From contig CALGIG010000080.1 of the NCBI GenBank assembly GCA_937915865.1, positions 1-64,000 on the forward strand: a stretch of DNA of 64,000 bases. Direction: 5' to 3'. Of this stretch, positions 26,618 to 35,781 are shown piece after piece; the stretch's first letter is position 1, and every line of letters starts with the position of its first letter. A program made the position numbers and the translations under genes. The notes beneath the pieces were generated by a model that was not told the origin of the DNA, ran no database searches, and saw nothing but the letters and a program-made list of their open reading frames with translations. Source of the DNA: an uncultured Prolixibacteraceae bacterium (GTDB lineage Bacteria > Bacteroidota > Bacteroidia > Bacteroidales > Prolixibacteraceae).

Positions 26618-27208
26618 TTATCTAATCTTAACATTGTAAATAAATTGTTTCTCACCGGCATTCAGAACAGCCTCATAATCTCCTCTGTTTAATTTCGAAA
26701 GGTCCAATGCTTGCTGAATGCTGAATTCATTTCCCAACGATTTATCGAAGAGTAAATTATCGTTTTTGTAAAGATGAAAAGTTACAGTCTCCTTATTAAA
26801 GTTCAGGTAAGAACATCTCAGGATATTGCTACCAAATCCGAAATAAGGGATAATCGTTGTTTTTTCATCACCAATAACAAAGCTGTTATTCATTTTCTGA
26901 ATTAAACGTTCACTAGATAAATCATTGCAAACTACCTTCAACCGGTAAGTTCCGTTTTCAAGTTCCGCAAAATTGAAAACTTTACGGTAGTTTTCACCTG
27001 AACCTTCATTTTCCCGGTAGTACACCATATTTCCTCTTTCATCAGTAAGCGAAAGACTAAACATGTCGTTAGTCAGGGAGGATATGTATACAGCTGCCCG
27101 CTGTTGGTTCAGCAACAAAATATTAAGTTTAAGATTTCCAGCGGCAAACGCAGAATTAATGGCCGCTATAAAGGCAAATGTAAATAATAGGTTTAACGTT
27201 GTTTTCAT
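26618..27208 (-). CDS. Small exported two-repeat protein (family member P2)
   Basis: 196 aa with a Sec signal ending at SAFAAG. Closely similar to P3 over its whole length: GNLKLNIL, DERGNMVYYRENEG, YRKVFNFAELENGTY, NILRCSYLNF, QQALDLSKLNRGDYEAVLNAGE. More distantly similar to P1. The two halves each end in the F/L-x-(F/L)-x-x-L-x-x-G-x-Y motif, suggesting two tandem beta-sandwich repeats. One Cys occurs in each half. No enzymatic motif. The 3' flank, including the terminator, is duplicated with P3. Confidence 0.8.
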   Translation of the reverse strand: MKTTLNLLFTFAFIAAINSAFAAGNLKLNILLLNQQRAAVYISSLTNDMFSLSLTDERGNMVYYRENEGSGENYRKVFNFAELENGTYRLKVVCNDLSSERLIQKMNNSFVIGDEKTTIIPYFGFGSNILRCSYLNFNKETVTFHLYKNDNLLFDKSLGNEFSIQQALDLSKLNRGDYEAVLNAGEKQFIYNVKIR

Positions 27209-27817
27209 GTTTTTTGTGTTTGAATTTGTAATTGTTTAATTGTTTTCTATGGCTTACTTCAAATTGTTTGTTACATACATACCATATTAATGCCAAAGAA
27301 CCAAACACCTGATTTTCATTTATATAACAAAAATCAATACGTTGTATACGTAAAATATTTTTACAGTTATTGTTTATTTTGTTTACGATTTTCATTAAAA
27401 AGATTCGCATTTTCGGGAAAATGGACTGGATAAATGTATGGATTGGTACCATTCGTATATGCTGATCATCTGTACTTTGTTTAAGCGAATGTTTACATTT
27501 AGTTTATCCAGTCAGGAGTTTTGCCGAAGTAGAAAATTGAGTTTATTGAGACGAAAAAGACAGCTAAAAGTAAAAACACAAATTCCGGTCGAACTACATG
27601 CAACAGTCATTAATGGAACACAGGCTTTTTAGCCCGTAACTTAAGCAGTTTTCGTACACATAAGAACATAAAGATACCTCTCCCGAGGACAGGTGATTAC
27701 TTTTTCAATTTTGTAACTAAAGCTCCAAAAATTTAAAAAAACCTTCCGGTGCACGAGCCGGAAGGTCCAAACTAACTGAAGAAGTACAAAACCAACTCAC
27801 AAGACCAATTGGAGTTA
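27209..27817. other. 609-base gap between paralogues P2 and P3
   Basis: AT-rich. It holds the upstream region of P2 and the terminator of P3, plus a widely spaced inverted repeat GACTGGATAAA (27424-27434) / TTTATCCAGTC (27503-27513). A plus-strand frame at 27438-27632 lacks any family resemblance or clear start signal and is not called. Confidence 0.6.
27741..27766 (-). terminator. Terminator hairpin after P3
   Basis: Stem ACCTTCCGG (27741-27749) / CCGGAAGGT (27758-27766), then T7AAATTTTT on the minus strand. Near-identical to the P2 hairpin, including flanks (GAAGAAGTACAAAAC and AACTCACAAGA). Confidence 0.85.
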
Positions 27818-28408
27818 TTACTTAACCTCTATGTTGTAAGTGAATTGTTCATTACCCGCTGAAAGTACAGCTTGATATTGGCCTTTACTTAATTTCGAAA
27901 TATTTAAGGCCTGCTGAACCACAAAATTTCCGCCAAGGTTACGAGTATAAAGTTCCTGATCATTTTTATAAAAATGGAAGACAATTGGTTCAAGCGAATA
28001 ATTCATGTATGAACACCTTAAAATATTATCATCTACGCCAAAGAATGGTTTTAGCGTAGTTCTTTCATCGCCAATAGTAATCGAATTGTTTTCCTTTTGA
28101 ATCTGACGCTCAGTAGTCATTCCGTTACTTACAGCCTTCATGTAATAGGCTCCATTTTCTAATTCTGAAAAATCAAAAACTTTCCGGAAATTGCCTGTTT
28201 GACCATCATTTTCCTTGTAATAAACAATATTACCTCTGTCGTCGGTAATAGTAATGTTTAAATCACTGTTAGTTAAAGAAGCAATTGATACCATTGCTTT
28301 TTTCTCATTCAGAGGCAGGATGTTCAATTTGAGATTCCCTACAGCAAATAAATTACTGGCAACTAAGCCTAAAGCTAAAACTAATGTTACTTTCAATGTT
28401 GTTTTCAT
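27818..28408 (-). CDS. Small exported two-repeat protein (family member P3)
   Basis: 196 aa, same length as P2, with a Sec signal (KVTLVLALGLVASNLFAV). More than half of its positions match P2 by eye, and the upstream (TTAATTGTTTT.TATGGCT) and downstream flanks are also shared. It therefore arose by tandem duplication of a whole transcription unit. Two internal repeats as in P1 and P2. Function unknown. High copy number and small size suggest a structural or surface-associated role, but that is speculation. Confidence 0.8.
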   Translation of the reverse strand: MKTTLKVTLVLALGLVASNLFAVGNLKLNILPLNEKKAMVSIASLTNSDLNITITDDRGNIVYYKENDGQTGNFRKVFDFSELENGAYYMKAVSNGMTTERQIQKENNSITIGDERTTLKPFFGVDDNILRCSYMNYSLEPIVFHFYKNDQELYTRNLGGNFVVQQALNISKLSKGQYQAVLSAGNEQFTYNIEVK

Positions 28409-28761
28409 GGCATCTGTTTTCTAAAAATTGTTAATTGTTTTTATGGCTATTTTCTGTTTTCGTCGACGTATGCACACTAAATACCTCGTATTCTGTTTCT
28501 TAAAATTGTTTTCTAATCTCCGAATCTTTTTGAAAAAGATAAACTTGATTTATCCGGTTCAAAATTGATCAACACATATTAATCTTTAAAATAAAATCTG
28601 CAAACTGTTTAATTTTCACGACAGAACCTCTTCTTATTCGTAACCTGGTTCTCAAGTAAAAAAGAAATAATTACCTTATGTCCTGATTTTCATCAGAATT
28701 TAAAAATGATTATCAAAATCCTTCTTCGCTGGAATTAATATAAACGTACAATTATCGGGTA
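28409..28761. other. 353-base AT-rich gap between P3 and the first DUF2807 gene
   Basis: Nothing convincing beyond the presumed P3 promoter region. No ORF, no strong hairpin and no exact -7 match near the P3 start. Confidence 0.5.
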
Positions 28762-29466
28762 TTACCTGGAATGAACATCACCACCACTTGATTCGTTGAT
28801 GTCCTTGGTTTTTGGGTTTCCGGAGTAATAAACATCACCTCCGCTGCTGGCGCTGGCATTCAATGTTTCAGTAACATTTACTTTTACATCCGATCCGCTC
28901 GAAGCGCTGGCGTCGCAATTCTTAGTCTGAAGATCGGCAGCATCAATATCGCTTCCACTCGATGCATCTGCCTGCAATGAAACAGCTGTTCCTTTGAGCG
29001 AAATATCCGAACCACTGCTCGACCCAACACGAACATCCCTGGCATCAAGTTCAAGTTTCACATCCGATCCACTACTTGAGTCAACTTTTAACTCGTCGAG
29101 TTTAAATCTGTTTTCTGAAATAACATCGGCTCCAGCTGAAGCATCAATTTTGTCAATGTCTTTAAACGAAACATAAACTTTTCTGGGCCTGCTTTTCCAG
29201 TCGAAATTGAACCATGATTTTTCTTTGATATAGATTTTCAGGATACCGCCTTCAACTTCTGTAATAATTTTATCGATGTCTTCTGAATTAGCTTCCACCA
29301 CAACTTCTTCCGATACTTTTTGAGTCAGGTATAAATCGATACCGCTTGTAACCGAAATTCCGTGAAATCCGCTGACCGGTCGCGTTTGCCGGGAAGTACC
29401 AGCGGCAATTGACTGAACCGATACGACAACAAACAAAAGTAGAATTGTTAGTTTAATTGTTTTCAT
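28762..29466 (-). CDS. DUF2807 (head GIN domain) exported protein A
   Basis: 234 aa with a Sec signal ending near SIAAG. DUF2807 proteins fold as right-handed beta-helices. Here the coil repeats are obvious as SSGSD/SSGGD steps (DSSSGSDVK, GSSSGSDIS, DASSGSDID, SASSGSDVK, SASSGGDVY, ESSGGDVHS). The N-terminal part has the family's GFHGISVTSGIDLYLTQ and VVVEANSEDIDKIITEV strands. Not a lipoprotein. It lies 41 bases downstream of a second DUF2807 gene, so they are probably one operon. In other Bacteroidota such genes accompany PadR-PspC loci; here that locus is 30 kb away. Confidence 0.88.
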   Translation of the reverse strand: MKTIKLTILLLFVVVSVQSIAAGTSRQTRPVSGFHGISVTSGIDLYLTQKVSEEVVVEANSEDIDKIITEVEGGILKIYIKEKSWFNFDWKSRPRKVYVSFKDIDKIDASAGADVISENRFKLDELKVDSSSGSDVKLELDARDVRVGSSSGSDISLKGTAVSLQADASSGSDIDAADLQTKNCDASASSGSDVKVNVTETLNASASSGGDVYYSGNPKTKDINESSGGDVHSR

Positions 29467-29507
29467 GCTTTGATTTAATTTAGTTCCTGTTGTGTTTATT
29501 GATTGGC

Positions 29508-30230
29508 TTATTTTTTCCTAATATTTCCACCTGACGAAGTATTTACATCGGTTGTTTTAGGCTCTCCGTAGTAAACAATGTTTCCACCACTCGATGCACG
29601 GGCATCTAACCGTTCGTTAACAGTTGCCGATACATTGGCGCCACTCGACGTTTTCATCCGGCAATCGTCAACCTTTAAAGCATCGCCAATCAGGTTAGCG
29701 CCCGAAGAAGCTTCAAGTTCTGCCTCTTTAGCCAAACCCGAAAGCTTAATATTAGCACCTGATGAACAATCAGCCTTCAAATTTTTGGCATTCACATCCA
29801 TCGTAAGGTTGGCTCCAGATGAGGCACGAAGCTCCATATCTTCCGACATAATTTGGTTTTGCGACCAGGCATTGCTTCCTGATGATGTTTTAACCCCAGT
29901 AAGTTTTTCAACCATAACCATCACCTTTTTTTGCTTGGCCCAACGTACATTTTCATTAACAAAAATTTTCAATGCGTGACCTTCAACGCGGGTTTCAATT
30001 ACTTCGTGAAGATTATTATCGGCTACTACTACTACTTTCTGCGGAGTACCTTGAGAAATATAAACATTCATTCCCCGGCTAACATCAATTTCATCGAAAT
30101 AACCAACTTGCCTTACTTCTTCTGTAACATTTCCGTTTCCACGAACCGATGGGCCCAGAAACCAGCACGACGACAGCAATACACTTAAAAATGAAAAGAT
30201 TCCGATGAGTTGAAATTGTTTCCGTTTCAT
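29508..30230 (-). CDS. DUF2807 (head GIN domain) lipoprotein B
   Basis: 240 aa from ATG 30228-30230. This start gives a signal peptide ending in a lipobox (LSSC, then WFLGP), whereas the longer frame would precede it with a non-signal stretch. Beta-helix coil repeats read SSGAN rather than the SSGSD of its neighbour (RASSGANLT, DCSSGANIK, EASSGANLI, KTSSGANVS, RASSGGNIV, NTSSGGNIR). Family N-terminal strands (YFDEIDVSRGMNVYIS, KVVVVADNNLHEVIETRV) are clear. Likely anchored to the periplasmic or outer face. First gene of the two-gene unit. Confidence 0.88.
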   Translation of the reverse strand: MKRKQFQLIGIFSFLSVLLSSCWFLGPSVRGNGNVTEEVRQVGYFDEIDVSRGMNVYISQGTPQKVVVVADNNLHEVIETRVEGHALKIFVNENVRWAKQKKVMVMVEKLTGVKTSSGSNAWSQNQIMSEDMELRASSGANLTMDVNAKNLKADCSSGANIKLSGLAKEAELEASSGANLIGDALKVDDCRMKTSSGANVSATVNERLDARASSGGNIVYYGEPKTTDVNTSSGGNIRKK

Positions 30231-30464
30231 AGTTAGTATGTTTTGATTGAATAGACGTTTAAAATTTGATTTCGTTACCAAAAGTAGGTGGCTAAAAACT
30301 GAAAAAATCATTTTTTTCGTTGAATGCCTCTTTTTTGCCGGTAAAAAGGGAAATATCGGTATTAAAATATTTGGCTGTATTCCCGAAGTTTCGTTGAAAA
30401 AGAAATGGCACCATTCGTACCTGTGACTAATGCCAATACAGTGAATTATCTTACTATTAATAAG

Positions 30465-30472
30465 TATCTTTG
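30465..30472 (+). promoter_or_regulatory. Candidate -7 element (TATCTTTG) for the PIG-L gene
   Basis: Exact TAnnTTTG match 35 bases upstream of the ATG. No clear -33. Confidence 0.5.
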
Positions 30473-30506
30473 ATCAGTCATTAACCAACCAGCAAAACTC
30501 ATTACT

Positions 30507-31382
30507 ATGAAAAAATCAGCTTTCCTTTACGTATGTTTTATTTTACTATGGAGCTTAAACTACGCTCAAAATCAACCCTTAAATATTGTAGTAATTGGAG
30601 CTCATCCCGACGATTGTGACCTTGATGCCGGCGGAACTGCAATTCAATTTGCAAGGATGGGCAATCGGGTATTGTTTGTTTCGGCCACCAATGGAGATGC
30701 AGGCCATTTCAACAAGGGAGGCGAAGAACTGGCCAAAATACGCAAAGCTGAAGCATCTGAAGCGGGCAAACGGTTTGGCGTAACTTATATAGTACTCGAC
30801 AATCATGATGGGATGTTAATGCCCGATCTGAAACTTCGGTTTGAATTGATTAAGCTGATCCGGGATTGGAAAGCCGATGTGGTAATAGGCCCGCGTCCGT
30901 ACGATTACCACCCCGACCACCGAAATACAGCGATTGCTATTCAAGATGCTGCTTACCTTGTGATTGTCCCGAATATTGTTCCTGAAGCCCCAGCTCTGAA
31001 AAAGAATCCGGTTTTCCTTTATACCGAAGATCGGTTTCAAAAACCTTATCCTTTTACACCCGACATTGTTGTAGATATTACGCCGGTTTACGACCAAAAA
31101 ATATATGCAGTATCGGCACACGAATCACAGTTCTTCGAATGGCTACCCTGGACTTCCGGCCAGCTCGATAATGTACCAAAAAGACCTAATGAACGCCTGA
31201 AATGGCTTGCAGAACAACGCAAGGGACAAATAACCGAAGCTATGAAAAAAAGTCTGCAAAAATGGTATGGAGCCAAAGCCGATCAGATAAAAAATGCCGA
31301 AGCATTTGAAATCTGCGAATATGGCCGCTATCCCAGTGATGACGACATCCGGAAATTGTTTCCAATGCTGAACAAGGACTGA
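30507..31382 (+). CDS. Exported PIG-L/LmbE family deacetylase
   Basis: 291 aa with a Sec signal (KKSAFLYVCFILLWSLNYAQ). Zn-dependent N-acetylglucosaminyl deacetylase fold: the metal/catalytic motif HPDDCDLDAGG near residue 32, the DNHDGML segment, and the C-terminal PYDYHPDHRNTA metal His. Family members deacetylate GlcNAc-containing lipids, thiol precursors (MshB/BshB) or polysaccharides. The signal peptide argues for an extracytoplasmic carbohydrate substrate rather than bacillithiol synthesis. Monocistronic by context. Confidence 0.9.
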   Translation: MKKSAFLYVCFILLWSLNYAQNQPLNIVVIGAHPDDCDLDAGGTAIQFARMGNRVLFVSATNGDAGHFNKGGEELAKIRKAEASEAGKRFGVTYIVLDNHDGMLMPDLKLRFELIKLIRDWKADVVIGPRPYDYHPDHRNTAIAIQDAAYLVIVPNIVPEAPALKKNPVFLYTEDRFQKPYPFTPDIVVDITPVYDQKIYAVSAHESQFFEWLPWTSGQLDNVPKRPNERLKWLAEQRKGQITEAMKKSLQKWYGAKADQIKNAEAFEICEYGRYPSDDDIRKLFPMLNKD

Positions 31383-31403
31383 TGTTTGTTGCACGTTACG
31401 TGG

Positions 31404-31432
31404 TTCGGGTTGAGAGTTATTACTAACCCGAA
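31404..31432. terminator. Weak terminator-like hairpin between convergent genes
   Basis: 8-bp stem TTCGGGTT (31404-31411) / AACCCGAA (31425-31432) without a good U-tract on either strand. Confidence 0.35.
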
Positions 31433-31464
31433 ACTCGTATCCCAAAACTCGCATTAATTCTCCC

Positions 31465-33105
31465 CTACTTATTCTTCCGTTCGATTTCGCGAAGGTTTTC
31501 CAGTTTGCGTTTCTGAAGGAAGCTTTTGATGTCACCCAAGTGTTCTTTCACCTGTTTGTTGCCAAACTCATAAACTTTTTCAACCAGCCCGTCGAGAAAA
31601 TCACGATCATGCGAAACGAGAATAAGCGTGCCGTCAAAGTCTTTCAGCGCGCTTTTCAGGATGTCTTTGGTACGCATATCGAGGTGATTGGTTGGTTCAT
31701 CGAGAATCAGCAAATTCACCGGTTCGAGTAGCAGTTTGATCATCGCCAGACGGGTACGCTCGCCTCCCGAAAGCACTCTCACTTTCTTCTGAATATTGTC
31801 GCCACTGAACATGAAGGCTCCCAAAATATCCTTGATTTTGGTGCGAATATCGCCTACTGCCACATCGTCGATGGTTTGGAAAACGGTCAGTTCCTCGTCA
31901 AGCAACGAAGCCTGGTTCTGGGCAAAATAACCGATCATTGCATTGTGCCCTAAAGCCAAATGGCCGTTGTAATCAATTTCGCCCATGATGGCTTTCACCA
32001 GGGTCGATTTTCCTTCGCCGTTTTTACCTACAAAAGCAATTTTTTCGCCACGTTGCAGTGTGAGGTTCGCATTGCGGAAAACCAGGTGGTCGCCATAACT
32101 TTTGCTCACTTCCTCGGCAATAACAGGGTAATTTCCCGAACGTGGCGACGGCGGGAATTTCAGGCGGAGCGCCGAGGTATCTTCCTCATCAATCTCAACC
32201 AGTTCGAGCTTTTCGAGCATCTTAACGCGCGATTGCACCTGTAGCGTTTTCGAATACGTTCCCTTGAAACGTTCGATAAACTCGGTTGTTTCGGCAATCA
32301 TTTTCTGCTGCTCGTCGTATTGCTTTTGCTGCTGTTCGCGGCGTTCGCGGCGTAATTGCAGATATTGGCTGTAATTTACCTTATAGTCGTAAATGCGGCC
32401 CATCGTTACTTCAATGGTCCGGGTGGTAATGTTATCAACAAAAGCGCGGTCGTGCGAAATAACAATGACTGCCTTTGCGCTCGTAATCAAAAAATCTTCG
32501 AGCCACTGAATCGACTCAATGTCCATGTGGTTAGTGGGCTCGTCGAGCAAAATTAAGTCGGGTTTTTGCAACAAGATTTTGGCCAATTCAATACGCATAC
32601 GCCATCCTCCGCTGAATTCGCTGGTTGGGCGTGTAAAATCTTCACGTTCAAAACCTAAGCCAAGCAGGATTTTTTCTACTTCAGCGTCATAATTAATTTC
32701 TTCGATGGAATAAAATTTTTCGCTCAGCGCCGAAACCTCCTCTATCAAAGCATAGTAGCTTTCAGATTCATAGTCGGTGCGGGTAGCAAGCTCATCGTTC
32801 ATAGCAGCCATTTGCGCCTCCATTTCGTGAATGCGGGCAAAAGCCTGGGCCGCTTCTTCAAAAACAGAACGTTTATCGTCAATTAGTAAATGCTGTGGCA
32901 GATAAGCAATTACAGCATCTTTGGGTGCCGAGATGCGGCCACGGGTTGGTGTTTGCGCTCCGGCTATGATTTTGAGCAGGGTCGATTTTCCGGCGCCGTT
33001 TTTACCCATCAAGGCAATCCGGTCCTTGTCGTTAATTACAAAATTAATGTCCGAAAAAAGGGTCGATCCCGCAAATTCAACTGCCAATCCATCAACTGAT
33101 ATCAT
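31465..33105 (-). CDS. ABC-F family ATP-binding protein
   Basis: 546 aa with two ABC domains and no membrane segments. Domain 1: Walker A GKNGAGKST (34-42), signature FSGGWRMRIELAK, Walker B LILLDEPTNHMD. Domain 2: GKNGEGKST, LSGGERTRLAMIK, LLILDEPTNHLD. The interdomain linker is Arg/Gln-rich (RRERREQQQKQYDEQQKMI), as in ribosome-associated ABC-F proteins. The EttA toolbox insertion is not evident, so it is closer to the Uup/YdiF type. Role: ribosome-associated translation factor, inferred. Confidence 0.93.
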   Translation of the reverse strand: MISVDGLAVEFAGSTLFSDINFVINDKDRIALMGKNGAGKSTLLKIIAGAQTPTRGRISAPKDAVIAYLPQHLLIDDKRSVFEEAAQAFARIHEMEAQMAAMNDELATRTDYESESYYALIEEVSALSEKFYSIEEINYDAEVEKILLGLGFEREDFTRPTSEFSGGWRMRIELAKILLQKPDLILLDEPTNHMDIESIQWLEDFLITSAKAVIVISHDRAFVDNITTRTIEVTMGRIYDYKVNYSQYLQLRRERREQQQKQYDEQQKMIAETTEFIERFKGTYSKTLQVQSRVKMLEKLELVEIDEEDTSALRLKFPPSPRSGNYPVIAEEVSKSYGDHLVFRNANLTLQRGEKIAFVGKNGEGKSTLVKAIMGEIDYNGHLALGHNAMIGYFAQNQASLLDEELTVFQTIDDVAVGDIRTKIKDILGAFMFSGDNIQKKVRVLSGGERTRLAMIKLLLEPVNLLILDEPTNHLDMRTKDILKSALKDFDGTLILVSHDRDFLDGLVEKVYEFGNKQVKEHLGDIKSFLQKRKLENLREIERKNK

Positions 33106-33131
33106 TGTTTATCCTGTTTTTTTAGAAGGCG

Positions 33132-33139
33132 CAAAGATA
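33132..33139 (-). promoter_or_regulatory. Candidate -7 element (TATCTTTG) for the ABC-F gene
   Basis: Exact TAnnTTTG on the minus strand, 26 bases upstream of the start codon. Confidence 0.5.
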
Positions 33140-33288
33140 GAGGAATTGATGAAAGAAAATATTTGTGACCGGTTTTGGACGAAGTTTTAACCAATTTTTA
33201 TTGAAACATAGATTTAGATCATAAAAGCCGTGTTTTTCCGAACTATTTTGGTTAACTTTTGTTCTTTTACCACAAAAAACCAAAACCT

Positions 33289-34530
33289 ATGAGCTCGAAA
33301 GCCAAAATCTTGCTACTCGCAATTCTTTGGGCCATACCTTTTTTATTGAAAGCCCAACTACTTACCATTCAGGATGCTGTCGATCAGGCCATCAAAAACA
33401 ATGCTCAAATCAACCAAATGCGGGCGCAACTTCAACAAAAACAAGCTGAGTGGCGAACCCAAACTGGTATTTCTGCACCTGAAATCAGTTATATGAAAGA
33501 AGGCATCGATCCGAAAGCCGATCAACCTTTTCAGGAAAAACGATGGACAGTTTCGCAATCGGTTGATTTTCCTCTAACTACCGCGTACCGGATAAAAGCT
33601 ATTCGTAACGAGGCCAAAGCCCTAGAATTAAACATTCAGGAAGAAGAACGTAAGGTGAAATCAGAAGTGAAATCAAAATACGTTGAAGTGATGTATGCCC
33701 TTCATCTTCAGAAATTAAGAGACCAGCAGCTAAAACTGACAACCGAATTGTACAATGCTGTTTACACACAGTTTGAAACGGGTATGGGCAATGGCATGGA
33801 CCTAACCAAAGCCGAGTTACAGGTGGCCGAAGCCAACAACGATATTGACGATGCGCGCCGCCAGCTCCACTTAGCCCGCTATTCATTATTTAACCTTATG
33901 GGTCTCCCTCCTGAGAATCAGAAATATACTATCCAGTTTTTAGACACATTGCGAAGCAAAAATGTTGAAGTTTCGCAGATCACCGCTTTATCGGTTCTTT
34001 CCGACCAACCTTCGTTTAAATCGACAGAGAAAGAACTCGAAGCCGCCGGATATTACCTGAAAGAATCCCGCAGTAATATTTTGCCCGACATTCGCTTCAA
34101 CCTGTACAAACAAAACTATGGCGGCGGATTTAATTACAATGGCTTTGAACTGGGTCTAAGTTTCCCGATCTGGTACCCGTTTGAGCAAAAGGGCAAAATC
34201 CGAATGAACCTGGCGCGGCAAGATGAAATCCTTTGGAAGCAAAAAGAAATCCGTTCAGGAGTAAAAGAACAGATTGAACACGCCTGGCACAGTTACGAGG
34301 TAAGCCGCTCGATTATAAAACGATATGACGAAACCATCCGCTCCAAAGCCGACAAACTGCATACTCTTTCTCTCAACGCTTATCGTCTGGGCGAAATCGA
34401 TTTATTGAACCTGATTCAGTCGCAGCAAATTTACCTGAGCAGTCAACAACGATATTTGACCGCTTTGCGCGATTACTACATTCAGCTCGTCGAACTTGAG
34501 CGTTTCCTCAACCTTGAACTCGTTTATTAA
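33289..34530 (+). CDS. TolC-family outer membrane efflux protein of a metal RND system
   Basis: 413 aa from the ATG at 33289, the residue that opens the signal peptide (KAKILLLAILWAIPFLLKAQ); the frame extends 30 bases upstream without a good start. TolC/CzcC-type architecture: two repeats of long alpha-helices (AVDQAIKNNAQINQM, LQVAEANNDIDDARRQL) and short barrel strands. Outer-membrane exit duct of the tripartite pump encoded by the next two genes. The gap to the adaptor ATG is only 25 bases, so they form one operon. Confidence 0.9.
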   Translation: MSSKAKILLLAILWAIPFLLKAQLLTIQDAVDQAIKNNAQINQMRAQLQQKQAEWRTQTGISAPEISYMKEGIDPKADQPFQEKRWTVSQSVDFPLTTAYRIKAIRNEAKALELNIQEEERKVKSEVKSKYVEVMYALHLQKLRDQQLKLTTELYNAVYTQFETGMGNGMDLTKAELQVAEANNDIDDARRQLHLARYSLFNLMGLPPENQKYTIQFLDTLRSKNVEVSQITALSVLSDQPSFKSTEKELEAAGYYLKESRSNILPDIRFNLYKQNYGGGFNYNGFELGLSFPIWYPFEQKGKIRMNLARQDEILWKQKEIRSGVKEQIEHAWHSYEVSRSIIKRYDETIRSKADKLHTLSLNAYRLGEIDLLNLIQSQQIYLSSQQRYLTALRDYYIQLVELERFLNLELVY

Positions 34531-34555
34531 CCGAAATTCAGCAAAAATACCAACC

Positions 34556-35758
34556 ATGAACAACATTCAATCCAAAGTCAAAATGTATATCCTGATTACA
34601 TTTACAGCACTTGCACTAGCTGCATGTGGTGGAAAAAACAGTCAGGAACAGAAAGAAAAAACCAATTCAGATGCACCTCCGTCCATTTCAGAAGTGAAGG
34701 CTGCCGATCTGGTCAGGTTAACCACGAAAGAGCAGAACGAACTTAAAATTCAAACGCAGCCTGTAACAAGTGCTATCCAGAAATACCGGATTGCCGTACC
34801 CGGGGTGGTTTTCCCGGCGCCTAACCACATCAGCATCATTAGCACTCCAATTGACGGGCGAATCAGCAAAATTGAAGTGCAGGAAGGGCAAGCGGTACGA
34901 ACCGGGCAAGAGCTTTTCTGTATCGAAAGTTTAGAATTTGGTAATATGGTTTCAGAATATTTGCAGGCCATTTCTGAAGAAACATTCCAAAGCTCGCGTT
35001 TGCAACGGCTGGAACAACTGGTTGAGCAAACCATCAGTTCGAAAAGTGAGTTCGACCGCGCCCGTTCCGATTTTCAGCGTGCAAAAACAGCTGTGATAGC
35101 ATCAGTTTCGAAACTGAAAGCCATTGGTGTTTCCGACAAGGAAATCAATGCTTTCAAAACAGCTGAGAGTATCGACCCTACCCTGAAAATTCAGTCGCCA
35201 ATAAGCGGAATTCTCGACCAGCGCTCGGTTGAATTAGGCCAGTCGGTAAATGCACTGCAAAATCTGGCGCGGGTGCTCGACATCAGTCATGTGCTGGTTC
35301 GGGGCTATGTTTCTCCTGAAGACGCCCGATTCATCACCGTTGGTGATTCAGTAACCATTACCCGCCGACAAAGCGACTCGTTCGGGATGAAAGCCCTGGT
35401 AAATTCCATCAATCCGGGATTGGACGAAAACAACCGCTCGGTAATCGTGAATATTTTACTGCCAACCCAGAGCAACTGGCCAAAGCCGGGGGAAAATCTG
35501 CATCTGGCCATCCAAACTTCGTCGCCTGTAGAGGTTATTACTGTTCCGATGGATGCACTTACCTACGAGGGCAACGACCCCATCGTTTTTGTGCAGAAAA
35601 GCGATTTGATTTTCGAGAAACGGAAAATTGACGTTCCCGAGTTCAGGGGGAAATATGCTGTGGTGCGCAAAGGACTCGAAAAGAATGAGAAAATAGCCGT
35701 CAGCCAGGTTTTCAGCCTGAAAGCCTTATCAAGATTCGATAAAATTTCTGAAGAATAA
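34556..35758 (+). CDS. Efflux RND periplasmic adaptor lipoprotein (CzcB/HlyD-like)
   Basis: 400 aa from ATG 34556. The start is chosen because it gives a signal peptide with lipobox LAAC (residue 23), followed by GGKNSQEQ. A longer frame would overlap the TolC gene. Membrane-fusion protein: beta-barrel, lipoyl halves (VEVQEGQAVRTGQELF and KIQSPISGILDQRSVELGQSV) and an alpha-hairpin between them. It links the inner-membrane pump to the outer-membrane duct. No His-rich metal-binding N-terminus, unlike some CzcB proteins. Confidence 0.9.
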   Translation: MNNIQSKVKMYILITFTALALAACGGKNSQEQKEKTNSDAPPSISEVKAADLVRLTTKEQNELKIQTQPVTSAIQKYRIAVPGVVFPAPNHISIISTPIDGRISKIEVQEGQAVRTGQELFCIESLEFGNMVSEYLQAISEETFQSSRLQRLEQLVEQTISSKSEFDRARSDFQRAKTAVIASVSKLKAIGVSDKEINAFKTAESIDPTLKIQSPISGILDQRSVELGQSVNALQNLARVLDISHVLVRGYVSPEDARFITVGDSVTITRRQSDSFGMKALVNSINPGLDENNRSVIVNILLPTQSNWPKPGENLHLAIQTSSPVEVITVPMDALTYEGNDPIVFVQKSDLIFEKRKIDVPEFRGKYAVVRKGLEKNEKIAVSQVFSLKALSRFDKISEE

Positions 35759-35781
35759 CCTTCCGACTAAAACAATTCGTC

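Noticed and set aside
27438..27632. 64-codon plus-strand frame between P2 and P3
   Set aside because: No family resemblance, codon use unlike neighbours, and it crosses the inverted repeat at 27424-27513.
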